A DNA stretch of 64,000 nucleotides from Pontederia crassipes (lineage: Eukaryota > Streptophyta > Magnoliopsida > Commelinales > Pontederiaceae), in NCBI GenBank assembly GCA_030549335.1, contig JAUKPH010000017.1, forward strand, positions 13,973,501 to 14,037,500, in the 5' to 3' direction. The position numbers and the translations under genes were made by a program. Below, in pieces: positions 35,056 to 47,100 of the stretch. Every line of letters starts with the position of its first letter. Within the stretch, counting starts at the first letter, position 1. The notes beneath the pieces are model-generated. The model did not search any database. It was not told the origin of the DNA and was given only the letters and a program-made list of their open reading frames with translations.

Positions 35056-35558
35056 ACAAAACTTGGAATGTACTTGGCTCACTTTTTAAAATGCCCTTAT
35101 AAAAAAATGCCATTGATCATGTTTTTATAAAAGTTAAGTACAAAAGTGTATTTGAAAGGAAAAAAGTGCATTAAAAATAGGAAGGGCAACAATCGAGATT
35201 GAAGGTGCTAGAGGGACGCAATGTTGAACTTATGACACTTGCAACAGATTTGAAATATACTTTTAATTCAATCAAATATTTTATCATTATATTAAATTAA
35301 AAGTTATCAATAATTTTAATACTTAAAATTTAAAATTTAACTCTCCATAAATGCATGTCTAGCATTTCTAAATACTTAATTAATTATTATAGTTGAGTAT
35401 CTGGTTTTCTTATAAAAAATTGGAGCAGAGCAAGAACTCAAATCTCAAAGTCATCACGCACATGAATAGTTTAAATATTTTGTTTTCTAATTTATAAATG
35501 TGAGCTCTGGATCGAGGACTTCTGGTCCTCATTTTAAATTGGAAAATATATTATATTA
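35056..35558. other. No gene seen
   Basis: AT-rich DNA next to the CACTA end. I see no ORF or repeat of note. Confidence 0.6.
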
Positions 35559-35700
35559 AGAGTAAAAGCCACTACTTAGTGCACGCTAAGCAGCCCGCAG
35601 AGCTTGCATTTGGGCCGTCGGATGACGTGCCTTTTTTTCTTTCATGAGGAAGAATGGAAAATCCTAGCGATCGGACGAGGACGCCATTGATTAACATTTT

Positions 35701-36145
35701 GTTGATTTTGGACCATTGGTCCACATGAATTTAAAATACGTCTTGATAAGTGAAGAGATAGCTATATATAAGCTCATGATCACTTTTGTATTTTATTTAT
35801 GTGGGACTATTCAATGAGACCATCTTATTTCTTAGATCTCATATCGTTACAATATTCCTTCATAAAGAGCTCAACATCCTCGTTGAGTAGGGTCTGTATT
35901 GATCCATGGCCCGTGTTTTTCATATGGTTCAAGTGAGCACATGAGGTTGATTCTGCTACTATTATGTAATATCTCCGGTCCAATCAAGATATTGTTTACT
36001 TTGGGTCATTGATCTGCACGAATTTAAAACGCATCTTGATAGATGAAGATGGTAGCTACATATAAGCTCATGATCACCTCCGCGTTTTGTCCATGTGGAA
36101 CTATTCAATTAGACCATCTTGATTCTTAAACCTCATATCGTTACA
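35701..36145. repeat. Direct repeat pair of about 150 bp
   Basis: 35701-35850 and 35994-36145 share 'tataagctcatgatcac', 'gaactattcaat(g/t)agaccatctt' in pieces and 'cctcatatcgttaca'. Confidence 0.8.
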
Positions 36146-36626
36146 GAGAATACGGACGACGCATGAGTACCGAGAGGATGCCGATGGCCGACAAGGAAGT
36201 GACCGGGAGGAGGGATCGGAGTTGAGTAGCGAGGAAGCAGTGGTTTGTCGACCACTAGGGTCCCTGATTCCACACTTTTTGTCATGTTGCTCTCTTCTGT
36301 CCTTGTTCCACCTCCCTCACGTCTCGTCTCCTCTCTGATACCACTTGAGCATGGCGGCGGCAATCACCAGCGCACTGCCTTCATCACTACCCTCTTCTGC
36401 ATCACGCTCTCCTCCGCCCTCGCTCAATCCCTTGCCGGCTCACTGACCTCCTCCCGTGCTATCGTCCTCGTCGTGTCACCACCGACGTCCTCCTTTGTGT
36501 TCGCTCCCAAGGCAGCCCCACCGTCCTCCTCCGTCTCCTCACAGTCCGAATCACAAGGACAGCACCGTCCAAATATAGAGATAGAAACGGAAAAAGGATG
36601 CCATCCAAGGTCCAGATACGCACTCA

Positions 36627-36943
36627 CGCTACACAAAAAAAGCTTTTTAAAAATCAAACACATTAGTTCCTAAAATTTCAATTTTAATCTTTAATACTTA
36701 TTGAGACCAAAATATCTTGATCTTTCGTGATATTTACAAGCTGGTCATTAAAAATTTTTAATGATCAAATTTTTTCCATTAGTCTTTAAAAAATGATTTA
36801 CTAGCGACCACAAATTAGATTTTGATTTCAAATGAATAAGAATTTGAAACTAATATCATATTAGTCTCTAATATTTATACTTTTAAGAATCAAATATAAT
36901 TGGTCCCTAAAAATTGGTCAATAATCATAATTTTATTGTAGTG
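36627..36943. mobile_element. Possible short CACTA-ended MITE
   Basis: The right end 'attttattgtagtg' (36930-36943) reads CACTACAATAAAAT in reverse. The left end 'cgctacacaaaaaaa' at 36627 is an imperfect match. A 3-bp TCA flanks both sides (36624-36626, 36944-36946), fitting CACTA. The interior has 'gttcctaaaatt' and 'ggtccctaaaaatt' blocks. The left end is weak. Confidence 0.35.
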
Positions 36944-36977
36944 TCACTCCGTAGGCTGCTTAGCGGCTCTTTACTCT

Positions 36978-38280
36978 ATTTTTAAATTTTTTGTGGCCTC
37001 GACTTATGGTATCTAAGATTATTAGTATTTAGTCAATTCGATGTCATAAAGTCCGATTAAATTAGTGGTTTCAGAAATTAAATCCGACGATAGACGCAAT
37101 CTCGTCTCTAAGTAATTAATTGTGTCGATCAATAAATATTTTAGACTTGTAAACACCGATCTCGCAAGCATGTGGTATTCAATCCACTAAGCCCACCATG
37201 CATGCATGCATCGTGGTCTTCACTTCTCCACAAGTGTTCGGCAAGACATCATCTAATTGTTTGCATCTCCAAAAGACAAATCCAATAGATTCCATTCGAT
37301 CTACATGCTTAATTTGCACCCAAAAGAAGCAGCCGTTTCGTTTCGTGTAGTGATGAAGGCAGTCTCTATGAATACGAATAAAAATACCTAACAACGACAC
37401 AACGACAAAGATCACGATATATCATTGCTACTCTGCATGCATATTGCCCATTAAAATGTGTATACTTTATTGGCCTAAAACATTGTGAAAGTAACCAAAA
37501 GAAGTCCAAAAAAATCACATCCTACAGTTGAATGGAACGAACTGAAATAAAAAAAAAAAAGAAGAGGGAAAAAACCTGAATTTAACTCTAATTAGACATG
37601 ACCACAAGGCTATGCGAAAAGATATGAAGCTTTCCCCAACGATTGGTGCTTCAAATATTTGGTCATGGTGTTAGTGATCCTTACGGCATCTCTATATGAT
37701 ACATAAGAAAAATGGAACTTGAGAAAGACTGCTTGACGACAGTCATAAATTCGCAAAGGAAGGACCATACGCCATATACTTTTCCTATACTTTTCCTCCT
37801 ACCATCTCTGTCTAGTTATAAATTCATTTCTCACTACACTTTCAAAACTCTTCTCTTCTACCTTCTTACTTTTCCATCCTTGATTATATGGCTAAAGTTT
37901 GCGTTTGTTTTCCCCTCTTTGAGTTTGATTTGGTAATGTAACTCAAAAGCTTCGAGAAGAATGTGGTCAGCAATGAAGCAACCTGTCAACAATATTTCGT
38001 TTATGTTTGGCCTTTGGCGTAAGAAAATAGATGCTCCCACAAGCCATTAAAAACACATACTAAACCAAGCTTTCGCATGTCCACATCTCACAGGCCCAAA
38101 ATGAGATGGACCTCATGTTTTAGAGTTGATGCTTTGTGTACAGTGTTTGATATGGCATCATCTTATTGTCTTTACCTAATCATTCATTATTAGCAAAAAC
38201 ACTGCATCTTTAGTTAATTGTCTTATTGCGGTCTGGAGTTCTTAATCTAATGTAAGACAGATAGGTTGCACATAGTCTTT
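36978..38280. other. No convincing gene
   Basis: AT-rich. Short open frames at 37179-37415 (minus) and 37712-37936 (plus) have no recognisable motif. This probably holds the upstream region of the small gene at 38608. Confidence 0.5.
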
Positions 38281-38310
38281 CAATTAATCCACTGGACCAA
38301 GAACATATCA

Positions 38311-38317
38311 TATATAA
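38311..38317 (+). promoter_or_regulatory. Candidate TATA box for the small gene
   Basis: 'TATATAAG' context at 38311-38318, about 80 bp before a long CT run and about 290 bp before the start codon. Confidence 0.4.
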
Positions 38318-38393
38318 GTAGGTAGCAAAACTGGGTACTGCCATAACAGCAAAGTACAAGCTCTATTTTCTTCCATCCCTTCCGCAAACATAG

Positions 38394-38522
<129 letters not shown>

Positions 38523-38607
38523 TTGTCAAGTCTAGCACTTCTTTTGCTTCGTTCTCCCTTGTGCTTGGGTTAAAGTTCACATATGTTCTCAGAATCAACC
38601 TAAAAAG

Positions 38608-38808
38608 ATGGTGCTGGGAAACCAACTGGAGAGGTTGGTGGGAAGCCTGAAATCAAAGCTGAAGTCCTTGAAGGGAAAGAAGAGCTACAACAAGGTGGGC
38701 AAAACAGACAGCATGAGGATTGAAATCAGAAGCAGAAGAGCACAGAAGCTCATAGCCAAGAACCTCAAGATCGCTGACGCTGTGGGAAACAAAAGCTTCA
38801 TCTTTTGA
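38608..38808 (+). CDS. Small basic protein, 66 aa, function unknown
   Basis: A single-exon frame starts 'MVLGNQLERLVGSLKSKL' and ends 'VGNKSFIF'. It is Lys/Arg-rich and has 'SMRIEIRSRRAQKLIAKNL' (about residues 35-53), an amphipathic helix-like stretch. It has no signal peptide, membrane segment or metal site. In favour of a real gene: normal amino acid composition in a region of shadow frames, an ATG in fair context (aaaagATGg), a TATA-like site upstream and a leader with a CT run. It resembles small basic plant proteins with an 'RxEIRSxKAxKLI' core as I remember them, but I cannot name a family. The minus frame across it (38685-38927) has no merit. Confidence 0.55.
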   Translation: MVLGNQLERLVGSLKSKLKSLKGKKSYNKVGKTDSMRIEIRSRRAQKLIAKNLKIADAVGNKSFIF

Positions 38809-39339
38809 CTTGTCATGTACCAAGTTATGCGTATACTTAATTCGATGTATACAAGATATATTTGCTCCTTCCTATGTTTTCCAGATGCATGGCTCATCTT
38901 TCTCCACTGTACATATATCAAGATCATGCATAAGGCCTAGTTATTGGAGTTTGATATGAAATTTGATGCACACGGAAATATTTTACTGGATATTTTACAT
39001 ATCTATCCTGTTTTTTTTCTTGGGCAGTATATACTTTGTAGATTAATATATACATTAGATGTACAAACATATGTGGTGTCGCAGTGTCTCACTAAAATCT
39101 TCTCAGAGTACATATCGAATCATATAAATCTGTATGTTTTGTGTATATCCTTTCTTATAATCAATCTCCCACCTTTGGTTGTCCTATATAATCTCCCATC
39201 TTTTGTGTATATGCTTTACTTTTTTTGTTACAATATAATGCTTCTTTTTTATGTGAAAGCTAGCCAGCTATATTGTGGTCCGGTGGAGGTTGTACACAGA
39301 AAGATTAAACATTAGAAATCGATGACAACCTTTTATTTA
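38809..39339. other. Downstream of the small gene; no further gene
   Basis: AT-rich. A 123-aa frame at 38944-39315 is Leu/Ile/Phe/Tyr-rich as AT-rich DNA gives, and it lacks a family motif. The 3' UTR of the small gene should lie at its start. Confidence 0.5.
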
Positions 39340-40422
39340 CGAATAGATTGTTCATTAAATTTGTAATAAAGAAATTTATTAGTAAGTGCAATAGTCATAT
39401 CAAGTAATAAAATGAAAAATAGAGTGGTTGATTTCACGAGAAACTATTTAAATCTAATCTAGGAGAATAAAGCGTGTTGTGATGTGAAAACAAAAAATAA
39501 ATGTGCAGAAAATTTAATAAAAAATAAAATAAAATAAAATAGTGTTGAGCATTGAGATTATGAATGATTAAATATAATTGTTAACTTGTATGTAGAACAA
39601 TAATGTTTAAATTATAACAATGATAAATATGTTAAGTTCTTGAAATAGATAAGGATTACATCTATGTTGAATAAATCAAACTACCTTTAATTATCATAGA
39701 ACTTAATCACATACATTGAGTAATATTTATTAAAGTAAGATGTTATGATGCATTAAGTTGTATTTCATAAGCTAACAATTATTCATGGTGAGTAAAAGCT
39801 AATATACCACACAAAATATAGCATAAGCACTAAGTTATTAGATTCATGTTATGATTGCTTGAACTAGTAAATTAAAAAATTGATTCGCTAAGAACTGTTA
39901 AATCCTAAAATTAACCACTCCATACCTAATTTGTAATCTCATCTTAAAATATAATAATTTCAGTAAAAAACATTAATCACACTAATCATAATCAACTATA
40001 TTAATTCAAATATAATCAATGGTTCATGCAATTTTTCTTGAAGTAATAAAAATCACTACTATAAAAATGATAAAACTAATGAAATATGAGTAAAGAACAT
40101 CCAAACAAAGAGTAGAAGATAAAACTCATCATTTTTTTATGATTTCTAGATTGTCACGGAACACAAGCGCACAGTTGCCTTGTAGTTTTCTCCGAAAAAT
40201 TCTCCTCAAGTTTGAAATGTGCCCTTATCAATAACATGTGGCTCTGATTAGGTTTCAACCACTTTGTTCATTCTTCCTGGAAAATGAAACACAAATTTTG
40301 GATAGATTTTAATTTTTATAAAATTAAAGTAAATAAGCTCATAAAAGTATGCATATTATTAAAAATGAAATGCAATACGATTAAATGCAAGGCTAAATAT
40401 TTGTTATAATATGTATGCATCA
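39340..40422 (-). repeat. Old Athila-lineage LTR relic (minus)
   Basis: Its left part 'tttattagtaagtgcaatag' matches 'tttgctagcaagtgcactag' in the nested element's LTR. Its right edge 'atgtatgcatca' matches the LTR border 'ttgcatgcatca'. 'Cttgcttatcattaagcaatg' just beyond mirrors 'cttgcttgtcctcaggcaaa'. It is far more diverged than the LTRs at 13368 and 19002. Confidence 0.7.
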
Positions 40423-43149
40423 AATTAACTAAGATTAGCTACTTGCTTATCATTAAGCAATGTTCAAGGCAAAACTCATAAATAAAATAGTTAATCATCG
40501 CTTCCATCATGTCATTCAACTACCTTTCTTGCCACTAGATTTTATACATTGATCGCCAAAATATCTTTCCACTATTTCAAATCTAGCCTCATGGAGTGTA
40601 CTTTGGCCACTGAACTTTCTTAATATTTTGTTTCGAAGTCAACAACGTCATTGATGTATTCCTCATGTTGTGTTAGCTCTATTCCCTCCAACTTGTCTTC
40701 TTGAAAACTCTCTTGATGTTAAGGATCAAATTGCATTAGGTTGTAGTCAGCTATGGAGTTGGCCTAGGCTACTAAACTTTCTTGATCTTTTGCTTTAACT
40801 TTAGCTGTATAGTTCTCCTTTGGAACATCTTTTATGTGTTGAGTTATAGTCTTCTTTTCAATTTTCTTCACTTTATTATCAAAGTTGATCTTTTCAGCAT
40901 CTTCAATTTGAATTTCAGTGATAGTTCAAAGGATTTATGCCCTTCAATTTGTCTTCACTTTTTAGGCGACATGTTTTTACTTTATTACTTGGGCCTAAAT
41001 ATCGTTGGTTCAGAAAAAATATCAAGTTGCCTAGGTAAAGAGTATGCTTGCTGAAGTATTTATTTTTCCATAAATTTTCTTTTAGATCGCACGCCTTCAA
41101 CTTTATGAAATAATTCTTTCATTGATTCAATATGGATTTTTTGTTGCTTAATCAGCTTCTTCATCATCAAATCCATATTGGACTTCTCTTCAAGTTGGAC
41201 TATATGATTCTGGAACTTCATTGATTATGCTGACTATGTTCTTGTACCATTGATTGTTTGTGGAGATCCTCTATTTTAATAACCAGCTCCTTCATCATCT
41301 TACTTTGCTTCTCTTGTTGGTTTACTAGGTTTTGCATCATAATCTCCAACTTGAAATCTTCCATAAGTACTGCTAGTTGATATGGATGCTAAAATTCATG
41401 TAGCGAGGTAATTTCACTTGAGTTACCTTTTGCATTTAATTTCAACCATAAATTGAAAGCTGGTAGTATTATCCATCATATTCCATAAGTTTGAATCTGG
41501 GGGATATGGATTGGAAAACTATTTTTTTCATTGATTGCTATGATTATTCATGAAATCAAACTGTCTGTATGATCTCCTGGGATGCCACCATTTCTAGGGA
41601 ATTCTTAAATTGCAAATTGAGACTCAACCAATCTATCAATTCATACTAAATCTCGACAATGTGATACTCACTTTTGTGTCATATGACTCGAAAATGCTAC
41701 AAGCATGCCTCTTAGCTATACTTGGTATAGATCACCGATAACCTTTTTTACACAACCTCACTGCCACCCAATCTCTCGACTCACATGCGGTAGTTAGAGA
41801 ATAAAACACCCTCTCGGGCTTGATATATAAAAGCAATGACCATTTGGACAAAAGGAAGAACACCAACGAAGAAAATAAAAAAGGCTCCAAGTCTGCCTCT
41901 CATCTTCACTCGGTACCGACTATTAGCGATTCCTTTCCGTAACTCAACTGCCACCCAATCTTTCTACTCGCATGTGATAGTTGAGAAATAATTTACCCCT
42001 CAGGTGATAATTGTTAGACATTGCTATTATCAAGAGAATCACATCATAAAACAAAGAAACAAAGGATACTATGGGGTTTTGCCTCTCAATTGAACCCAAG
42101 GCCATTAGCGATTATTTAGACATATTCTAGCTCCGACCCATCCTCTTGGCTCGTATGCCTTAGTTGGAGAATAGATTATTCTCTCGGGCGAGAATCATTG
42201 ATTCTTGAAAAATGAAGGTTGCCCAAAACTAAAAATGAGTTGTAATCATAGTACGCCTTTTTGGCTAAGCTCAGCACAAATCCAACCTCTCGGCTTTGGG
42301 ATTTGTGCAGAAAAAGCGATTACCCTCTCTAGTTGAGAACACTAGCCTAGTAGATAAAAGAAATATCTGACATTTTGAAAGCATGCATGCAAATAGTCAA
42401 AAAGTGAGAACAATAACATTGCTAAGGAAAGATAATCAGCTAATGCATTGTTGCAATAAGTTCAAAAAATGTAACCGTATAGAAATAAAAAATCCGTCAC
42501 TTGGCTGTCCAGTACTAGCTGGCTAATTTAGTTACATGTAATTAGGGATGACACGACGTCCATGTTCATCACTACCAAAAACAAAATAATAGAAAAGAGG
42601 AAAAGAGAAAAATAAAAAATTGAGTTGCACCCGCTTCTCTTCTTCCTCCTCAGCCCCCTTCTTCTTTAAACTACAAATGGAATGGGTTGAGACCCTCCTC
42701 TTTGGCAGCCTCCAAGTCATCTTATTTCCTAAAGTCCTTCAAACCAGTTCATCGTTCACCTTTGTGATCAGTTGGGATGTCTACATGAAAAAAAAGGAAA
42801 ACTAGTAATATCACATCACAAGAAGAATGAAATATCATTCTTATGAAAATAAATGTGGAGGAATCATAAGAATTGAAAGCTGATCATAAAGTGTGTGTTC
42901 ATGCATGGAAATATGATAAAATGTGGAAGAAATGCATGTTGAACATAAGGAAAAAGTATATGTAATTTCTCCACAAAGAGTCATATAGGTCGGCTCTAGA
43001 TTGATTGTGTCCGCAGAGGAATAGGTATTAGGCTGACACTTGCACTACGGTCGCATAGGGCTCTCTTTACTTATAAATTTCTAATTTCACATGGTATCGA
43101 GAAACTCCCTAGATCTTTTTTTACTTTTGCTGTAGTATATTTTGATTTA
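40423..43149 (-). other. Decayed interior of the Athila-lineage relic
   Basis: No intact frame. Four imperfect repeats at about 41685-42350 share 'ccaatctctcgactc', 'gcatg(c/t)g(g/a)tagtt(a/g)gagaata' and 'ccctctcggg'. They are related to the paired repeats at 15451-15730. Weak minus-strand protein traces occur near 40550-41480 but are too broken to assign. A short 'tactagctggctaattt' at 42514 resembles 52885. Confidence 0.5.
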
Positions 43150-43780
43150 CTACATTGCCTCCCTCGATTAGTGTTGTAATCTCATGGATGTTGATCTTTC
43201 TCTTCTTTGACAGAATATCCTTTAGTAATTTAGGATGAAAGAGCATTTGTTATATAGCTTCAACAAAAGGTATATTGATATCCCAATCTCCTAAATATGT
43301 CCATGAACTTAGCAAATTGTTGATCAGTACGAAATCTCCTAAATATGTCCATGAACTTAGCAAATTGTTGATCAGTATGAACTTTAACAAATCTCTTAGG
43401 AATGGGTAAAGAATTTACATTAATAGAAGTGTTGAGCTTTTGGTCTTTTCCCTTGCCTTGAGAGTAGTCCTTAATCTTTTGTGATGATTTGAACTTTGAA
43501 TTTTCGATAGGAGGTGAGGTTGTGGCTTTGGTCTTTATTGGTTCAGCTAGCTATTTCCCACTTCTTAGCTCAACAGCCGTGCAGTGTTCTCTCGAAATTA
43601 CTTCGGGTTGACTAGGAAATGTTCTTGGCGATCTGAATGAATTGGCTTGCCTAGTGATCTAGTTTTCCAAAATTTGTTGTGTGCGACTAAGCTTTCAAGT
43701 TTCAAGGAGATGTGCTACATAGCTTTGTTTCACCTTGCTTTATCTGATTCTCTAACATGAACTCCAAGTTGTTTTTTTTT
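43150..43780 (-). pseudogene. Athila-type gag/protease linker fragment (minus)
   Basis: Minus-strand translation gives 'SLPIPKRFVKVHTDQQFAKF' (about 43410-43350) and a following 'FMDIFRRL', matching the linker 'FPQRLQKPKLDKQFEKF' of the Athila copy at about 20870-20920. Upstream (about 43660-43560) a broken 'REHCTAVELRSGK'-like region is detectable. It belongs to the minus-strand relic whose LTR is at 39340-40422. The copia element at 43790 cuts it. Confidence 0.6.
43285..43380. repeat. 48-bp tandem duplication
   Basis: 43285-43332 and 43333-43380 differ at one position near their ends (acga/atga). The unit contains 'ccatgaacttagcaaattgt'. It preserves the reading frame (48 = 16 codons) of the gag linker fragment. 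Confidence 0.95.
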
Positions 43781-43789
43781 TCAAGTACT

Positions 43790-44150
43790 TGTTGAAATAT
43801 GATTAAAAAATATTATTCACTTAAGTTTCTACTTGGCAAAAAGAAAATGAATTATAATGGAGTTAGTGAGTAATTAGTTGTAGTGATGTAGTAGTTATGG
43901 TTATGTGTTATGATGTAGTGTTGTTAGTGGTAGTGGTGTGGAAGTAGTGGATTGTACCCATGTTCTCTTCCATACTTTTAGGCATTATCTCCATGTTCTC
44001 CAATTGCACCATATGAAATTGTATGCCTATTTATAGTCATTTTCAATTTTTTAATGAATCATGCAATAGTATTTCATTTTCTCCAAAAATTGTTCCTTAA
44101 TTACTCTATTTTGTGTTGAATTATTTTCCTAGTTTATCCTTTAATTTCCA
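43790..44150 (+). repeat. 5' LTR of second copia element, with primer site after it
   Basis: It starts 'tgttgaaatatg' and ends near 'ttaatttcca'. 'Ttgttatcagagcagg' at 44157-44172 is a Met-tRNA-type primer site with one mismatch in TGGTATCAGAGC. Confidence 0.75.
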
Positions 44151-44199
44151 AGAAGTTGTTATCAGAGCAGGTTTCGAAATACTTGGACAAGAGAAGATA

Positions 44200-47100
44200 T
44201 CAGCTATAGATTCGAAGTTGCCAACAAGTGCAATTAATCAGTGCTTTAACAAGTAAAAGTGTGAAGCAAATTATGGTTGTGGATGGTGGTAGTGTAAGTT
44301 TCTCCCAACGTTTGATTCTTATTTTGTGATAATTACGAGTTTTGAAATATCAAAATGAAGATTTTATTTATGTCACAATAACTTTGAGATTTGTTTGAGA
44401 TTGGATATGCAGATTAAGAAGAAAATTTAAAGGAAAACAAAGAGAAAAATGCACAGGCATTGTTTCTTATTCAGCAAGCTGTGCATGAGACTATTTTTTG
44501 CAGAATTACTAGTGCAATTACCTCAAAGCAAGCATAGGGTATATTACAAAAGCTTATCAAGGAATATCAAATGTAATCATAGTTAAATTACAAACTCTTT
44601 GTCGAGATTTTGAGATGTTGTTTATGAGTTTAAATTAGTCTGTTCAAGTATTTTTATCAAGAATAACTATTGTGGTTAGTCAAATGAAATCTTATGGAGA
44701 AAAAATTGATGATAAAATTGTTGTTGCTAGAGTTTTGAGGAGTTTGACCTCAAAATTTGATTATGTAGTGATGCGAGAATTGTTAACAATTAAATGCTAG
44801 TAAGTGCACTAGTCGCTCAAGTAATAAAGTGTAAGAGTAGAGTGTCGAACGCACGAGGAATTAACTTACTTAACTAAACTAACTTCAAAGGCTAATATGG
44901 GACAACATAAAATTTGGGTAAAAAGAAATTGTAGAAAAGTAAAAATAACAGAAAAGTAAAATCTAAAACTAATGATGCATAGGTCCTTATGATGATCTAT
45001 AACAATTAGAACAATGTGTATTTTCTGTAAAAATCAAGTATAAGCATGAAGTTTAGGTTTAGACAAATTAAGAACACTAAATATATGATCTTTCACATGG
45101 GTAAATCAACTATCTTAAGACATTAATAATTTGAAAATATTTTGCATGGATATGCCTTCAGTTATATTGAACTTAAGATGCAATGCACTGTAATCCCTAA
45201 ACTACACAATCGCTAGCACGAGTTAATTCATGCAGATCGCATAATCTAATATGTCGCACGATTTCTACTAGATTATGACATTGATTGCTCAAATATAAAG
45301 TTAAGAATCGATTCGAATAAAAAATGATGAATTAAGGATTGATCACACTACACAGTCAATAATCATCATAGAAATCATTAAATCCTAAAGAAAAGCATTA
45401 CGCATAGCAATCATGTTCATAAAAATTAAAGTAATTATTTGATTAATCAAAAATAAAAAATTATTCATACAGTAAAACTTTTGCAACTAAAACTAAACAA
45501 TAAAATGAAAACTAATAATCATAGGTGCTAAGATAGATAGATTAAACATGAAAATCTAAAATATCATCCCAACAATATGTAGAACAAAGAGTACTCTTTA
45601 GAAACAACGATGAAACGGCTACGCAATCCTCGCACGAGTCTACCACGTAGAAGTCTTCTCTTTTGCCCTTCAGTAATTCTCCTTTGTTCTTGGCATGAAA
45701 GTTTCGGTTGCAGGCCCTAGCATCCTCTCTTCTTGGCTATAGAAGGTCTCTATTTATAGGGGTGTAAATTTTCATGTGATCGGAGAAGAAACGAAAATCT
45801 TTTCCTACTCAAAAGAAGGAAAATTTGGAGTTGAATTAATAATGAAATTTTGGCCTTGTCAAACTCTGAAATTTGGGCCATAATATATTTTCAAATCATC
45901 CTAGGATCATATAATATGAGTAAGAATCCTTGTGCGCTTCAAATTCTTCCAAATATTCTTTCGAATCGGATTAAAAATAGAATTTCACGGCCTGTGACTG
46001 CATTTTCATGACCATCATAGTGTGAAAATATGGATTTCATGACCCGTGAAAATCTGGTCATGATCGTGACTCATGGCAACTCGAATGCATTTTAACGACC
46101 TATTAATTAGTTCTTTCACGGCTCGTGACTGTGCTATTTCAACATTGCTTCACTGTTTTTCACTTTTTGGCTCTATTTTAACTCTGATTTGAGCGCGATT
46201 TTCTTCGTTGGCTTCGTAATTTAATTTTTTTGCTTTCTAGATAATAAAATAAACTTTAGGTAGATTTTCATTTTTTATAAAATTAATGTAAATAAGTCCA
46301 TAAAATGATGCATGCTATTAGAAAATTATTCGAAATGAGATTAAATGTATTACTAAATATATGTTGTATTTTGCATGCATCATGTAGCTGTTGTAATTGA
46401 AGAGTCTAAAGATTTATTCATATTATCTTTTGATGAATTAATGGATTCTTTGCATGTATATGAGGCAAAAATGAACAGATTTACTAAAAAAGTTGAAGAA
46501 AGAATTTTTCAAGTCAAAATAGAAGCACATCAATCTGATTGCAATAGAAATCGTGATCATAGCAGATTTCGTGGAAGAGGTCATTGTAGAGGAAGATTTG
46601 ATAGACAAAATGAGCAAAGACAACAATCATCGAATGAGTATATAAGCGTAGTTCTGCTAGTACTATAAGAAATATGGGCATCTTGAAGCAAATTGTTGAA
46701 CGAAGGAAAAATAAGCAATTTTTGTTAAAGAGAAAGAAGAGGAAAGTAAGTTATTTATGATTCATTCTTATTCTCATGATACAAATGAAATTTGGTTTTT
46801 AGATAGTGGTTGCTCTAACCATATGCTTGGAATGAGATCATTGTTTAAAGTGATTGATGAGTAAAATAAAACACGATTCAGATTTAGAGATAATCAACTT
46901 GTGCAAGTTGAGGGAGAAGGCACAATTATTATTCGGCAGAATGATGGTGAAGAAAAAAAAATTCTTCATGCTATTTTTTTATGTTCCTAGTTTAAAGAAC
47001 AATCATCTAAGCATTGGATAATTGATGACAAGTGGTTATTCTATTTTATTTAGTAATGATGTTTGTTTGGTCAAATATAATAAATCTGGATAGATTATTG

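Larger units (their letters stand above)
35559..36977. mobile_element. Probable long-TIR non-autonomous DNA transposon
   Basis: The left edge 'agagtaaaagcc' followed by 'gctaagcagcccgcagag' (35588) is inverted at the right edge: 'ctccgtaggctgcttagc' then 'ggctctttactct' (36946-36977). The left arm has about 14 extra bases. No clean target duplication is visible. Contents are a pair of 145-bp direct repeats, a GC-rich gene-like patch (36150-36600) and a small CACTA-ended insertion. The open frames at 36133-36673 on both strands are Ser/Pro/Thr-rich and unrecognised. Confidence 0.45.

Noticed and set aside
36245..36673. Possible captured gene on the plus strand
   Set aside because: Ser/Pro/Thr-rich with no recognisable domain and an overlapping minus frame. 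Kept only as GC-rich cargo.
37179..37415. 78-codon minus-strand frame
   Set aside because: No motif, no supporting splice or promoter context. Chance frame in intergenic DNA.
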